64,000 bases of DNA from Thermodesulfovibrionales bacterium (GTDB taxonomy: Bacteria; Nitrospirota; Thermodesulfovibrionia; Thermodesulfovibrionales; Dissulfurispiraceae). The notes under the pieces are model-generated. The model worked only from the letters and a program-made list of their open reading frames with translations, had not been told where the DNA came from and did not search any database. The position numbers and the translations under genes were made by a program. Of the stretch, positions 8,036-16,968 are shown one piece after another. The stretch is taken from NCBI GenBank assembly GCA_020062545.1, contig JAGUWD010000028.1, forward strand, positions 1 to 64,000, given 5' to 3'. Every line of letters begins with the position of its first letter. Position 1 is the stretch's first letter.

Positions 8036-8485
8036 TTATCTGCGTCCTTTGAAAAACTTCTTTAAGAGTGCAGCACACTCTTCTTCCAGCATTCCCGAAA
8101 CAACCTCCACCTGATGGTTCAGCCTCTTATCCGAAAGAAGCTGATAAAGACTCTGAACTGCGCCAGCCTTTATATCCCCGCAGCCATACACGAGCCTTCC
8201 CAATCGGGCATTCACCATAGCGCCTGCACACATTATGCAAGGCTCTTTAGTCACATAAATGGTTGCGTCAATTAATCTCCAATTTTTAATCTTCTGTGCA
8301 GCTTCCCTCATGACGATTACTTCTGCATGGGCAGTCGGGTCAAAAGCCGATTCCCTCTTGTTGTGGGCACGTGCAATTATTTCGCCCTTTATGACAAGGA
8401 CAGCACCAACAGGGACTTCATCTTCATTAAATGCCTTTTCTGCCTCCTTCAAGGCAAGCCTCATGAAATCAATATCTGAAGCCAT
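8036..8485 (-). CDS. tadA: tRNA-specific adenosine-34 deaminase
   Basis: A 149-residue CDA-fold deaminase that converts A34 to inosine in tRNA-Arg(ACG). The zinc-binding and catalytic motif HAE is at 53-55 and PCIMC at 82-86. The C-terminal region (MLEEECAALLKKFF) is that of TadA rather than of guanine or cytosine deaminases. It follows hypA closely in the same direction. Its position near a tRNA gene is probably coincidental. Confidence 0.93.
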   Translation of the reverse strand: MASDIDFMRLALKEAEKAFNEDEVPVGAVLVIKGEIIARAHNKRESAFDPTAHAEVIVMREAAQKIKNWRLIDATIYVTKEPCIMCAGAMVNARLGRLVYGCGDIKAGAVQSLYQLLSDKRLNHQVEVVSGMLEEECAALLKKFFKGRR

Positions 8486-8493
8486 TTTGTCAG

Positions 8494-8841
8494 TTAACTC
8501 TCCACTTCCAGTTCTGCCAACTCCACACCATTGCCGGATTTTATTATAACCGAATCACTCCCGCAGCATGGACATTGAAAGATGAAGTCTCTATCCACAC
8601 TGAACTCGCCATTACAGGTCTTACAGCATCCGGTTGTGGGTATTTCTTCGACTATCAGTGATGCTTCGCTTGCAATGCTTCCTATCTTTAGTGCGTCAAA
8701 AACAAAAATTAAGGCCTCGGTTGATACTACCGAGGCCTTTCCAATCTTCACTTTTATATTTTTTATCTGGCCGAAACCGCTATCTCTACATTTCCATATG
8801 GCTGTTTCGAGAATGCTTTCGGCAATGTAAACTTCATGCAT
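8494..8841 (-). CDS. hypA: Hydrogenase nickel-incorporation protein HypA
   Basis: A 115-residue metallochaperone that delivers nickel to the [NiFe]-hydrogenase large subunit with HypB. The nickel-binding N-terminus MHE is exact. The zinc site has two CxxC pairs (C73-C76 and C90-C93). No other hyp or hydrogenase structural gene is in the window, so this copy is detached from its usual cluster. It sits between tadA and a YtxH-family gene on the same strand. Confidence 0.92.
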   Translation of the reverse strand: MHEVYIAESILETAIWKCRDSGFGQIKNIKVKIGKASVVSTEALIFVFDALKIGSIASEASLIVEEIPTTGCCKTCNGEFSVDRDFIFQCPCCGSDSVIIKSGNGVELAELEVES

Positions 8842-8844
8842 TTC

Positions 8845-9147
8845 CTACTTATGCACTTCCTTCTCGTAAGCCTCTTTGCCTGCCTCAAATGCTGCTGTTA
8901 TAGCCGACTTCTTTTCCTCGACGAGATGTTTGCCCTTTTCTACTGTTGACACAACCTTTTCTTTTGCATGCCCCACATAGTCAGATGCCTTTTCTTTAAC
9001 CTCTTCTGTAAGTTCTCGTATCTTCCTCCTTGTTTCAACACCTGATTGTGGTGCAAGAAGCAGTGCTAACCCGGCACCTACCATACCACCAAGAAGAAAT
9101 GATAATAATACAGAACCTGCACTGAAACCGCCTTCTTCATGTCTCAT
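8845..9147 (-). CDS. YtxH-family small membrane protein
   Basis: A 100-residue protein. The N-terminal glycine-rich membrane helix (about 10-30, LLGGMVGAGLALLLAPQSG) followed by a long amphipathic charged helix is the YtxH-like pattern; LLLAPQSGxxTRRKI is its signature. Family members are general-stress-associated envelope proteins of unknown mechanism. The DUF948 protein upstream is its common genomic partner. Confidence 0.85.
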   Translation of the reverse strand: MRHEEGGFSAGSVLLSFLLGGMVGAGLALLLAPQSGVETRRKIRELTEEVKEKASDYVGHAKEKVVSTVEKGKHLVEEKKSAITAAFEAGKEAYEKEVHK

Positions 9148-9166
9148 GTTGTCCTCCTTTTTCTAC

Positions 9167-9571
9167 TCATTTGTTCATTAACTCTTTAATTAGAACATTC
9201 AGGGCTGTTTTAACGCCCGCCTTCACACCCAGAACTCTTAATGATACCCCTTCTCTTACATCATGTACAATACTGCTGAGCGCCCTGAGATTATCTACGA
9301 TTTCATAAAGTGCCCCTGAAAAATTCCTTGCATTCTCTGTAACTGTTGCCACATCATCGCTCACCTTTCTGAGGCTTTTCAGGGTCTGTTCCGTCTCCTC
9401 AAGTACAGGATTAATCCTTTCCTCGGTATTTTTCAGAAATTCTTTGAATGTCTGTGCCGCCTTTCTTATCTCCAGAGAGGCATAGATAAGAAAACCGATG
9501 GCAGCGATAAAGCCGAGTGTCATTATGAAAAAGCCCACACTCAAAATCAATATCCATGACTGGCTGTCCAT
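9167..9571 (-). CDS. DUF948-family membrane protein
   Basis: A 134-residue protein with one N-terminal membrane helix (about 7-30). A long helical region with hydrophobic heptads (about 33-110), reminiscent of a methyl-accepting protein's coiled coil, follows. This fits DUF948 (YtxG-like). It is encoded directly upstream of the YtxH protein with a 19-base gap, the usual arrangement, suggesting the two act together at the membrane. Confidence 0.8.
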   Translation of the reverse strand: MDSQSWILILSVGFFIMTLGFIAAIGFLIYASLEIRKAAQTFKEFLKNTEERINPVLEETEQTLKSLRKVSDDVATVTENARNFSGALYEIVDNLRALSSIVHDVREGVSLRVLGVKAGVKTALNVLIKELMNK

Positions 9572-9604
9572 CCCGCCTCCTTTTTAAGAAAAGTATATCA
9601 TACT

Positions 9605-11173
9605 TTAGCCCTGATTCAATATGTCTACAAATAGTTTCACAAGAGTTGGGTCAAACTGAGTTCCGGCTCCGGATTTCATCTCTTCTATGGCCGCCTCACG
9701 GGTCATTGCACTCCTGTATGGTCTGTCTGCTGTTATAGCATCATACACGTCAGCCACTGCTAAAATACGTGCCTCAAGAGGTATATCATCACCTGCAAGA
9801 CCATCAGGGTATCCTGAGCCGTCATATCGTTCATGGTGATGCTTCATAATCGGTATTATATCCCTGAGGGACTTCAATGGCATTAGAATTTCAGCCCCCT
9901 GGGACGGATGCTTATGGATCAACTCAACTTCTTCCGATGTCAGGTCGCCTGGCTTATCAAGTATTGCCTCGTATGTGCCTATCTTTCCGATATCGTGCAG
10001 TATGGCTGCCAACTGGAGCTTCTCAAGGGCATCCTTATTAAGCCCCACCCTGCTTCCGAGTTTCATGGCATAATCCGCTACCCGCAGGGAATGTCCCTTT
10101 GTCCATCTGGACTTTGCATCGATAGCCGATACCAGGGAAGTAACGGTGCCTAAAAATATTTCTTCGATATTCTCCATTAACCGCGCATTCTCCAGTGCTA
10201 TGCTCACCTGCGTGGCGATCTTTTCCGCAGCCTTTATATGATCGCTGGTAAACCATGCAGGTCTTACGCTGGACAATACAAGCACCCCCAGAAAATTCGA
10301 TTTAAAGATTAAAGGCGCACAAAAATACGAAAAGACGTTTTTCTCCGATGCCCATTCTGTCTGCCCAGGATATGCCTGGAAGTCGAGGGTTATATCATGC
10401 TGATAAAAGGGCTTGCCACTCTTCAAAGACGAATAGAAAGGACTGTCGTCTTTTCCAATCTCTTTTCCTTCATCAATGCCCGTACCCCATGACGTGCTGA
10501 CATGGAAAACATTTCTGTCGCTGTCAAAAAGGGCGACTGTGGCTCCATCGCAGGGAATTATCCTCCTTATCATCTGAACAACCGTTTCTACTATTTCATC
10601 TGTCTTCAGATTAGACAATATTTCCTTGCCTATTTCATACATCAGGTGGAGGGTCTCTATTTCGTGAACCAACCCTACACGACCCTCCAATGCCTCCATA
10701 TACAGCATCTGGTTTTCTGTTCCGATGGAAGCATATCTTGCTATTGCATCTATCAGGCTAACATCAGTATCATCAAAATTATCCGCCTCTGCTATGAAAA
10801 TGCCATTACCCTCACCCTTGTAAATTAAAGGGCATACAATAGCCTTTGCCTGCTCCGATGATACCCCGAGTTCCTTCGGAATGCCGCAGACTGTTACAGT
10901 ATCTTTATTTTTGAGAATTTGCCTGATGAACGATACTCCATCGCCGGTACACCTGACATTCATGGATTCTAAAACCCTGCCCCTTTCCTTTTCGGATATC
11001 CCGGTTATCTTAAATTCACCATGCTCATCTTTCATGATAATGATGCACCTATTAAATCCCTGAAAGGATGTTATCAGATTTGCAATAGCGTTGCATATCT
11101 CGTCCATACCCTTTGAATCGGCAAATATCTCGGACATTCTGAAAAACGCCTCGTGTATTTTGTTATTTCCCAT
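9605..11173 (-). CDS. GAF-domain HD-GYP phosphodiesterase
   Basis: About 522 residues from the start chosen here. Two GAF-like sensory regions (roughly residues 5-150 and 175-335) precede an HD-GYP domain. That domain has the HD pair in LAAILHDIGKIG and the signature HHERYDGSGYPDGLAGDDIP followed by ARILAVADVYDAIT. HD-GYP enzymes hydrolyse cyclic di-GMP. Start choice: an ATG at 11173 has a GGTGGA upstream. Other in-frame starts at 11185 and 11239 would lengthen the overlap with the upstream HDOD gene. Confidence 0.9.
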   Translation of the reverse strand: MGNNKIHEAFFRMSEIFADSKGMDEICNAIANLITSFQGFNRCIIIMKDEHGEFKITGISEKERGRVLESMNVRCTGDGVSFIRQILKNKDTVTVCGIPKELGVSSEQAKAIVCPLIYKGEGNGIFIAEADNFDDTDVSLIDAIARYASIGTENQMLYMEALEGRVGLVHEIETLHLMYEIGKEILSNLKTDEIVETVVQMIRRIIPCDGATVALFDSDRNVFHVSTSWGTGIDEGKEIGKDDSPFYSSLKSGKPFYQHDITLDFQAYPGQTEWASEKNVFSYFCAPLIFKSNFLGVLVLSSVRPAWFTSDHIKAAEKIATQVSIALENARLMENIEEIFLGTVTSLVSAIDAKSRWTKGHSLRVADYAMKLGSRVGLNKDALEKLQLAAILHDIGKIGTYEAILDKPGDLTSEEVELIHKHPSQGAEILMPLKSLRDIIPIMKHHHERYDGSGYPDGLAGDDIPLEARILAVADVYDAITADRPYRSAMTREAAIEEMKSGAGTQFDPTLVKLFVDILNQG

Positions 11174-12041
11174 CTTTTCCACCATATATGTATCTAAAGA
11201 ATGTTTTATCCGCCTGTATGATATCCATAACTTCAACAATTATATCCACAAGGTCGCTCTCCGACAATGAGAGGATATTCCATCCTGCATCATCAAGCGG
11301 ACAGACAAATGGATCTCCATTGTAAAAAATCCCGATGCCCTGTACTATAATGTCTGAAAGATGGACAATGGCTGTCTCCCGTGCATGTCCGCTGCACATG
11401 CCAGGCTTATGATGGTATGCAATAATGTCCCTTATTATTCCCGGGAGGTTCCATGTCTCGGCAAGCCATAATCCCACATCGTCGTGGGTTATATCGATAA
11501 CCATTCTCTCTGCATCCAGACCTGTTATCCCGTTGGATTTTACAGCCTCGTCTATCTTTCTTGACTCCTCCGGCAGTTGTTTTTTTATCAAAACCTTTCC
11601 TATATCATGGAGCAGCGCCCCTGTCATTATTTCCTCGATGGTTATGAGGTTAAATCTCTTTGCAAGAAAACCGGCGACAGTGGAGCAGCAGTACGAATGA
11701 TCCCATAGCCCTGGAAGCGTCTTATCAGCAACATCAAAAAGCGATGTGCTTAATATTATACCCCTGATGAGGTTTGAACCGAGCAGTATTACGGCTCTTC
11801 TAACGGTCGCCACATCGCTGTAAAGCCCGTAAAAGGGAGAGTTGACCAGTTTCAATACCTTGCTGGATAATACCTGATCCTTCTCGATATGTTTGCTCAC
11901 ATCGTCGACAGAGTAGTTGATGTCCTCCATGATTTTCAGTATCCTGCTGTGAATTGCAGGAATTGTAGGCAGGTCTCTTATGTTAAAGAGTCTATTCTTG
12001 ATTGATGAATGTGCGTTAGTCTGCATACTTCCTGTATTCAA
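11163..12041 (-). CDS. HDOD-domain signalling protein
   Basis: A 292-residue protein with an HDOD domain over most of its length (motifs LPTIPAIHSRILKIM, SSKVLKLVNSPFYG, GALLHDIGKVLIKK). HDOD is a divergent HD fold usually lacking phosphodiesterase activity and acting through protein contacts in motility, biofilm or virulence circuits. It is coupled at both ends: its start (TTG overlapping the previous stop as TTGA, or an ATG at 12026) touches the upstream gene, and its stop lies inside the HD-GYP gene. The trio is therefore one operon. Confidence 0.87.
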   Translation of the reverse strand: MNTGSMQTNAHSSIKNRLFNIRDLPTIPAIHSRILKIMEDINYSVDDVSKHIEKDQVLSSKVLKLVNSPFYGLYSDVATVRRAVILLGSNLIRGIILSTSLFDVADKTLPGLWDHSYCCSTVAGFLAKRFNLITIEEIMTGALLHDIGKVLIKKQLPEESRKIDEAVKSNGITGLDAERMVIDITHDDVGLWLAETWNLPGIIRDIIAYHHKPGMCSGHARETAIVHLSDIIVQGIGIFYNGDPFVCPLDDAGWNILSLSESDLVDIIVEVMDIIQADKTFFRYIYGGKDGK

Positions 12042-12328
12042 ATCAGGAGTTCCTTTATGATGTCCCTTATTTTTAAGACCATAGGGTGCGAGCCTGCAGT
12101 ACTGAACCGCCTGTCTATCTCCTTAAAGGAGCCTTCATCCGCACCGGTTTCCCTCTTTACCGGGCATCCTTCAACAACAACCTTCTTTATATCCCTGTTA
12201 TTCAATATGATAATGTGTCTTTCTGTAAGCTCTACACCCTTAAGGAACAGGATATTGCCGTCTTTGTCCTTTACTGTTGCGGCAAGTACCATGGAGGGCT
12301 TTACCTCATCTATATTCAATTTCTGCAT
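12038..12328 (-). CDS. Hypothetical protein heading the HDOD/HD-GYP operon
   Basis: A 96-residue protein. I choose the ATG at 12328 because a GGAAGGG Shine-Dalgarno precedes it; a GTG at 12343 is in frame but overlaps that site. The first 60 residues alternate hydrophobic and charged residues as a small beta-rich domain (KLNIDEVKPSMVLAATV..DGNILFLKG). This resembles the short domain often found before HD-GYP domains, but I cannot name a family with confidence. The last 35 residues look helical. It overlaps the HDOD gene by four bases. Confidence 0.65.
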   Translation of the reverse strand: MQKLNIDEVKPSMVLAATVKDKDGNILFLKGVELTERHIIILNNRDIKKVVVEGCPVKRETGADEGSFKEIDRRFSTAGSHPMVLKIRDIIKELLI

Positions 12329-12428
12329 ACAAGACCCTTCCACAAAAAATAATTATAAATTTTACCATTTCTTAACAAAAAAGCAACAAAAAATATACAG
12401 AACCGTAATCAGCAATGAATAACGATAA

Positions 12429-12600
12429 GATATATGCAGGGTGTGCTGAAAAAGACTTTGCACTTCGGAATATTAGACTGCATCGTCTTGAATCTGTCAT
12501 CTACAATATTGGTCACTATTTGGGTGGAGCACTGTGCATCTTTGAAATGCACAGAGAATAACACTTTGTAAAGACTTTTTCAGCATACTCTGCATATATC
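12429..12600. mobile_element. MITE-like element with 34-bp terminal inverted repeats
   Basis: The left end (from GATATATGCAG at 12429) and the reverse complement of the right end (ending 12600) match at 30 of 34 positions and share the core TGCTGAAAAAG. The 172-bp element has no usable reading frame. An internal perfect inverted repeat pairs CTGTGCAT with ATGCACAG (about 12531-12553). Size, terminal repeats and lack of coding capacity fit a non-autonomous transposon end pair. No clear target duplication is visible, and no transposase is in the window. It fills most of the gap between the 96-aa gene and the phosphatidyltransferase gene. Confidence 0.7.
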
Positions 12601-12626
12601 ATTACGGATTGAGGACAGAAATTCAC

Positions 12627-13199
12627 TTATTTACTAATGCGTGTCATCTTATATACATGGAGGATTCTCTGGATTGCAGTGGCATGGCTAAAGAAAAACA
12701 GCATGACAACTATTGGAAATAACCATCCTGTTATGCATCCAAAGGCCAGAAGCACCACTCTCTCAGGCCTTTCCATAAGCCCGATGGTGCATTCAACCCC
12801 GATGCCCTCTGCCCTTGCCCTCACATAGCTTATGAGCAATGCCCCCACGAGGCTGCCCGCAGTAAATATCACGCCTGCAAGATCGTCCATATCAAAAAAA
12901 TACCACGCAACAGCAATAAAAATAAGGGAATCGGAGTATCTATCGAGGGTTGAGTCTAAGAGCGCACCAAATTTGGTGCTTTTTCCGTTTGTCCGGGCAA
13001 CAATGCCGTCGAGCATGTCAAAAAAGCCGCCGAGGAGTATTAAAAGCCCGCCGGTTAAAAGGTTAAATGGTATACTGACGGCAGCGGCTGCTGTAATCAG
13101 GAAACCGAGTATGGTAAGGATATTGGGACTTATGGATATTTTCTTTGCTATAGGTGCAAGGGGTTTATCGAGAAAATGCCCCAGCTTAGCACTTATCAC
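12627..13199 (-). CDS. CDP-alcohol phosphatidyltransferase, probable phosphatidylinositol-phosphate synthase
   Basis: A 190-residue integral membrane enzyme. The full CDP-alcohol phosphotransferase motif is present: D61, D64-G65, A68-R69, G78, D82 and D86. Several hydrophobic helices follow. It begins with GTG one base after the stop of the inositol-phosphate synthase gene. From that coupling I infer the acceptor is inositol-1-phosphate, giving phosphatidylinositol phosphate as in Actinobacteria. Phosphatidylglycerophosphate synthase is the main alternative, since the motif does not fix the acceptor. Confidence 0.82.
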   Translation of the reverse strand: MISAKLGHFLDKPLAPIAKKISISPNILTILGFLITAAAAVSIPFNLLTGGLLILLGGFFDMLDGIVARTNGKSTKFGALLDSTLDRYSDSLIFIAVAWYFFDMDDLAGVIFTAGSLVGALLISYVRARAEGIGVECTIGLMERPERVVLLAFGCITGWLFPIVVMLFFFSHATAIQRILHVYKMTRISK

Positions 13200-13200
13200 G

Positions 13201-14346
13201 CTATCTCTCCCTCTTACCTGTTATAAATTCCTCCACCATTTCACGTGCTTCTTCATCCGAAAACTGTGTCCTCGGATGCTTCATAAAATATGCCGAGGGG
13301 GAAATGAGGAGACCCCCTACACCCCTGTCCTTTGCGATCTTACAGCACCGTATGGCATCTATCACAACACCTGCACTGTTGGGAGAGTCCTCAACCGATA
13401 ATCTCAACTCCACGTGCATCGGGATACTGCCAAAGCCCTGTCCCTCCATCCTCAAAAAACATACCTTGTTGTCATTCATCCACGGCACATAATCCGAGGG
13501 GCCTATGTGAATATCGTCGTCAGTCAGCCGGTGCACAACCTGCGACTGTACTGCCTCTGTCTTTGATATCTTTTTTGACTTAAGCCTGGTGTGGTTGAGC
13601 ATGTTGAGAAAATCCGTATTGCCTCCAACATTCAACTGATATGTATGGTTTATCTTTACACCCCTGTCCATGAAGAGCTTTGCCAGAGTCCTGTGAATGA
13701 TGGTTGCGCCTATCTGTGATTTTACATCATCTCCGATTATGGGTATGCCCCGTTCCTCAAAACACTTTATCCATCCGTCTTCGGATGCCACAAAAACAGG
13801 GATGCAGTTAATAAAGGCAACACCGGCTTCAAGGCAGGCATTTGCATAATACCTTGTAGCGTTTTCCGACCCTACTGGCAGGTAGTTGATGAGCATATCT
13901 GCGCCGCTGTCCTTCAAAACCTTCACGACATCGCACGGAATTTCGTCAGATGCAATAAACCTCCTGTCATCGGGATAATCGTCCATATGAGGCGATATGC
14001 CATCGAGGACTTCGGCCATCTGAACAGTGACATGGTGATCAGGAAGCGCAGGGAAAAAAGCCTTTGTGCAATTGGGTTTTGCAAAAATAGCCTCCTTCAG
14101 AGGCTTGTTTACCTTTCTGACATCCACATCAAAGGCAGCCACCACTTCTATGTCTCCCGGTAGATATCCGCCGAGATTATAGTGCATCAGTCCATTGGAT
14201 ATTTCGGGAGACCTGTCAGTATTGTCTTCTGTTAATGCCTTGTAATAGGCTATCCCCTGAATCAGGGAGCTTGCACAATTACCTACGCCGGCAATCGCAA
14301 TTCGTATCCTCCCTGCATTTCTTTGACCCGTATTATCTTGTTTCAT
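13201..14346 (-). CDS. ino1: myo-Inositol-1-phosphate synthase
   Basis: A 381-residue NAD-dependent enzyme that isomerises glucose-6-phosphate to L-myo-inositol-1-phosphate. The N-terminal Rossmann motif is IAIAGVGNCASSLIQG. Family blocks LINYLPVGSENATRYYA and GDDVKSQIGATIIHR are complete, as is NVGGNTDFLNM. Length and sequence match the short prokaryotic form. It is followed at once by the phosphatidyltransferase gene, forming a phosphoinositide lipid (or related inositol solute) pathway. Confidence 0.95.
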   Translation of the reverse strand: MKQDNTGQRNAGRIRIAIAGVGNCASSLIQGIAYYKALTEDNTDRSPEISNGLMHYNLGGYLPGDIEVVAAFDVDVRKVNKPLKEAIFAKPNCTKAFFPALPDHHVTVQMAEVLDGISPHMDDYPDDRRFIASDEIPCDVVKVLKDSGADMLINYLPVGSENATRYYANACLEAGVAFINCIPVFVASEDGWIKCFEERGIPIIGDDVKSQIGATIIHRTLAKLFMDRGVKINHTYQLNVGGNTDFLNMLNHTRLKSKKISKTEAVQSQVVHRLTDDDIHIGPSDYVPWMNDNKVCFLRMEGQGFGSIPMHVELRLSVEDSPNSAGVVIDAIRCCKIAKDRGVGGLLISPSAYFMKHPRTQFSDEEAREMVEEFITGKRER

Positions 14347-14365
14347 AGTATTGCAATCTCCTAAA

Positions 14366-14773
14366 TTATTTTATCTCTATATGCCTCGGCAGGTCCTTAA
14401 CCTTCTTGGGAAGGATTATCTTAAGAATGCCGTCATTAAGAACTGCTCTTATACTCTCCTGATCTGCATCCGAAGGCAGGTGGAATAACCTCGAAAATGT
14501 ACCGTAAGCCCGCTCCACCTGATAATAGCTCCTTCCCTCGCAATGAAATTTCCTCTCACCGCTTATTCTGAGGACATTTCCTTCAACCGTGATATTAAGG
14601 CTGGATTCGGAGACTTCAGGCAGTTCTGCCTTTACCACAAACCCTTCCGGTGTTTCATAAATATCGACAACAGGCACCCATGCGGGTGAATCGGTCAGCC
14701 CCTTGCTCGTCTGAGAAAACTCAAAGAGTTTGTTTATCCTTTCCCTTAATGAAAAAGGATCCCATTTTTCCAT
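14366..14773 (-). CDS. Small heat-shock protein (Hsp20 family)
   Basis: A 135-residue alpha-crystallin-type chaperone. The core domain spans about residues 33-130 and ends with the motif around DGILKIILPKK. It forms oligomers that hold unfolding proteins for refolding. It has its own predicted promoter and lies 19 bases before ino1, so stress induction might also raise inositol lipid synthesis; that is inference from spacing. Confidence 0.93.
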   Translation of the reverse strand: MEKWDPFSLRERINKLFEFSQTSKGLTDSPAWVPVVDIYETPEGFVVKAELPEVSESSLNITVEGNVLRISGERKFHCEGRSYYQVERAYGTFSRLFHLPSDADQESIRAVLNDGILKIILPKKVKDLPRHIEIK

Positions 14774-14826
14774 ACCTGTCTAACCTCCCTATCCGGCCCC
14801 CCGACCTGTTAACCATAAACAAATTT

Positions 14827-14855
14827 TTATAAATTAACTCATGCCATTATGTCAA
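14827..14855 (-). promoter_or_regulatory. Predicted promoter of hsp20 (and possibly ino1)
   Basis: On the minus strand TTGACA (14855-14850), 17 bases and TTATAA (14832-14827) lie about 50 bases before the hsp20 ATG. The -35 overlaps the recO stop codon. No CIRCE element is seen. Confidence 0.6.
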
Positions 14856-15601
14856 GGCATATTGCTGAAGCTTGGCAGGAATCTAAAAGATCTCGGTGAA
14901 CCTAAAATATATGCAATATGGGAATTTATGACGTTGTTCACTTCCGAAAGAAAGTATTCAGGAGCCCTTACCCTGTTTATATTCGATAGACTCCATTTAA
15001 GAAGACTTTTGTAAAACTTGAGCGTACCATCTGTCATCCTTATGGAGCCTTCCCTGTCGCCAACACATCTTTCACACATTATGGATCCATGGGAGACGTA
15101 GAAGTGGTGATGCCCGTTTCCGTTCGCACCACATCTGCCGCATGCATCGAACCTCGGCGAATAGCCTGTGATCTCAAGGAATCTTATCTTGTAATAGAGA
15201 TAATACAGCTTATTACTACAATTGGACTCGAGTCTCAGCAGGGTATCAAGGAGCAATTTAAAAGCCTTAAAATTAGGCTCCTTCTCTGGAAGAAACCTGA
15301 TGCTGAGTTCGAGCATCTCGGAAACACCGAGAAAGCATTTCAGATCATCCCTCAGCAGGTGAAATGCCTTTATGATATCCGACTGGGTTAATCTCGGAAG
15401 GTTTGCATCCTCTTTGCCAATGAATGCGATTCTGGAATACGTGAGCGGTTCAAGACTGCTCCCGAACCTGCTCTTTATCTTTCTTGGGCTTTTTGCAAAT
15501 ACCTTTAATAATCCGTAATCGCGTGTGAGATAGGTAACTATGAGGTCAGCCTCTCCAAATACCGAGCTCTTTAGAACAATTCCTTCCGTTCTCTTTAACA
15601 T
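14852..15601 (-). CDS. recO: DNA repair protein RecO
   Basis: A 249-residue recombination mediator that helps load RecA through RecFOR. The N-terminal OB-fold has the typical opening (RTEGIVLKSSVFGEADLIVTY) and the C-terminal helical domain carries a zinc motif (CGRCG and CERC). It starts immediately after the stop of the BFN gene, in the common era-recO order. Confidence 0.93.
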   Translation of the reverse strand: MLKRTEGIVLKSSVFGEADLIVTYLTRDYGLLKVFAKSPRKIKSRFGSSLEPLTYSRIAFIGKEDANLPRLTQSDIIKAFHLLRDDLKCFLGVSEMLELSIRFLPEKEPNFKAFKLLLDTLLRLESNCSNKLYYLYYKIRFLEITGYSPRFDACGRCGANGNGHHHFYVSHGSIMCERCVGDREGSIRMTDGTLKFYKSLLKWSLSNINRVRAPEYFLSEVNNVINSHIAYILGSPRSFRFLPSFSNMP

Positions 15602-16054
15602 CTACATAATATTCCCAAAGTCTTCTGGCTTGAGGTTTTTAAGCCATTCTTCAAGCTCATCTGCCATCTTCACCTCAAGCACACCTTCCTCCACAAAGAT
15701 AGGTGCACCAACCCGTAGTGCCACTGCAACTGCATCAGAAGGTCTTGAATCAATTGTAGCCTCCCTCTTTCCATCAGTTGCATGTATATGGGCATAATAG
15801 GTATTGTCAACTATCTCTGTGATTACTATCCGTGTGACTTTGACATTGAATCCGTCAAAAACATTCTTTATGAGATCATGGGTAAGCGGCCTTGGAGTAA
15901 GCACCTTGCCGAGGGCAAGGGCAATGGCATCCGCCTCTGGCTTGCCTATCCATATGGGAAGCGTCTCGTTGCCGTCTATCTGATGCAAAAGCAGGATATA
16001 CATGCCGCTTCTCGGATCGAACAACAGGCCTTCAACCTTCATCTGTATGAGCAT
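15602..16054 (-). CDS. Bifunctional nuclease (BFN/DUF151) family protein
   Basis: A 150-residue DUF151 protein with the blocks LPIWIGKPEADAIALAL, THDLIKN and DSRPSDAVAVALRVGAPI; related proteins in Thermotoga and plants are described as bifunctional nucleases. A C-terminal acidic helix follows. I start it at the ATG whose A is the last base of the era stop codon (TAATG at 16054), because the family begins about here. An upstream in-frame extension would lie inside era. Confidence 0.87.
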   Translation of the reverse strand: MLIQMKVEGLLFDPRSGMYILLLHQIDGNETLPIWIGKPEADAIALALGKVLTPRPLTHDLIKNVFDGFNVKVTRIVITEIVDNTYYAHIHATDGKREATIDSRPSDAVAVALRVGAPIFVEEGVLEVKMADELEEWLKNLKPEDFGNIM

Positions 16055-16944
16055 TACCGAAACCCCAATTCCTTCAGGATGCGCTCGCTGCTGCGCCAAT
16101 CCCTCTTTATCTTTACCCACAACTCCAGAAAGACCTTTGTCCCGAGGAGTTTTTCTATTTCGAGCCTTGCATTCGTTCCGATGGTTTTCAACCTCGCACC
16201 GCCTTTCCCTATTATAATACCCTTCTGCCCCTCTCTTTCAACATAAATATTCGCTTGTATAAAAACCACTCCGTCCTCTCTCTCAGACCACTGGTTTATA
16301 TCTATGGCAACAGAATAAGGTATCTCATCCTCTGTCTGCTGAATAATCTTTTCCCTGATTATCTCAGAGACCATAAATCTCTCAAGCTGGTCGGTCAGAA
16401 TATCATCCGGGTAATATTTAGGACCCTCAGGCAGGTAATCCACGATAGTCTTAATCAATGTATCGATTCCGTCTCCGGTGAGTGCAGATATTGGCATAAT
16501 TTCTTTAAATGGGTAGAGCTTGCTATATGCCTCAATAACAGGAAGCACCAAAGGTTTTCTCACGGTATCTACCTTATTTATTAACAGGAATACCGGCTTC
16601 CCCATATCCTTCAAAATATCGATTATAAATTTATCTCCGCTGCCAGGCTCTTCAGGCTCGACCATAAAGAGGATGACATCCACTTCCTTCACAGATTCCT
16701 TAGCCTGTTTGACCATAAGCTCTCCGAGCTTATGCTTCGGCTTATGAATGCCTGGCGTGTCTATGAATACTATCTGGGCATCAGGCAATGTCTTTACGCC
16801 GATTATTCTGTTTCTCGTGGTCTGGGGCTTGGGCGAGACAATGGCAACCTTTTCGCCCAAAATAGTGTTGAGCAAGGTAGACTTGCCCACATTAGGCCTT
16901 CCTGTTAAAGAAACATAACCGCTTTTAAATTTTTCTGATTGCAT
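16054..16944 (-). CDS. era: GTPase Era
   Basis: A 296-residue ribosome-assembly GTPase acting on the 16S rRNA 3' end. The G1 motif is GRPNVGKSTLLN, with DTPGIHKP and NKVD also present. The C-terminal KH domain carries GIIIGKGGARLKTIG. The gene borders the accessory island on its upstream side, with a tail-type small ORF ending 24 bases before its ATG, and continues into BFN and recO without a gap. Confidence 0.97.
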   Translation of the reverse strand: MQSEKFKSGYVSLTGRPNVGKSTLLNTILGEKVAIVSPKPQTTRNRIIGVKTLPDAQIVFIDTPGIHKPKHKLGELMVKQAKESVKEVDVILFMVEPEEPGSGDKFIIDILKDMGKPVFLLINKVDTVRKPLVLPVIEAYSKLYPFKEIMPISALTGDGIDTLIKTIVDYLPEGPKYYPDDILTDQLERFMVSEIIREKIIQQTEDEIPYSVAIDINQWSEREDGVVFIQANIYVEREGQKGIIIGKGGARLKTIGTNARLEIEKLLGTKVFLELWVKIKRDWRSSERILKELGFR

Positions 16945-16968
16945 GATTTAATATCTTACCTGTTTTCC

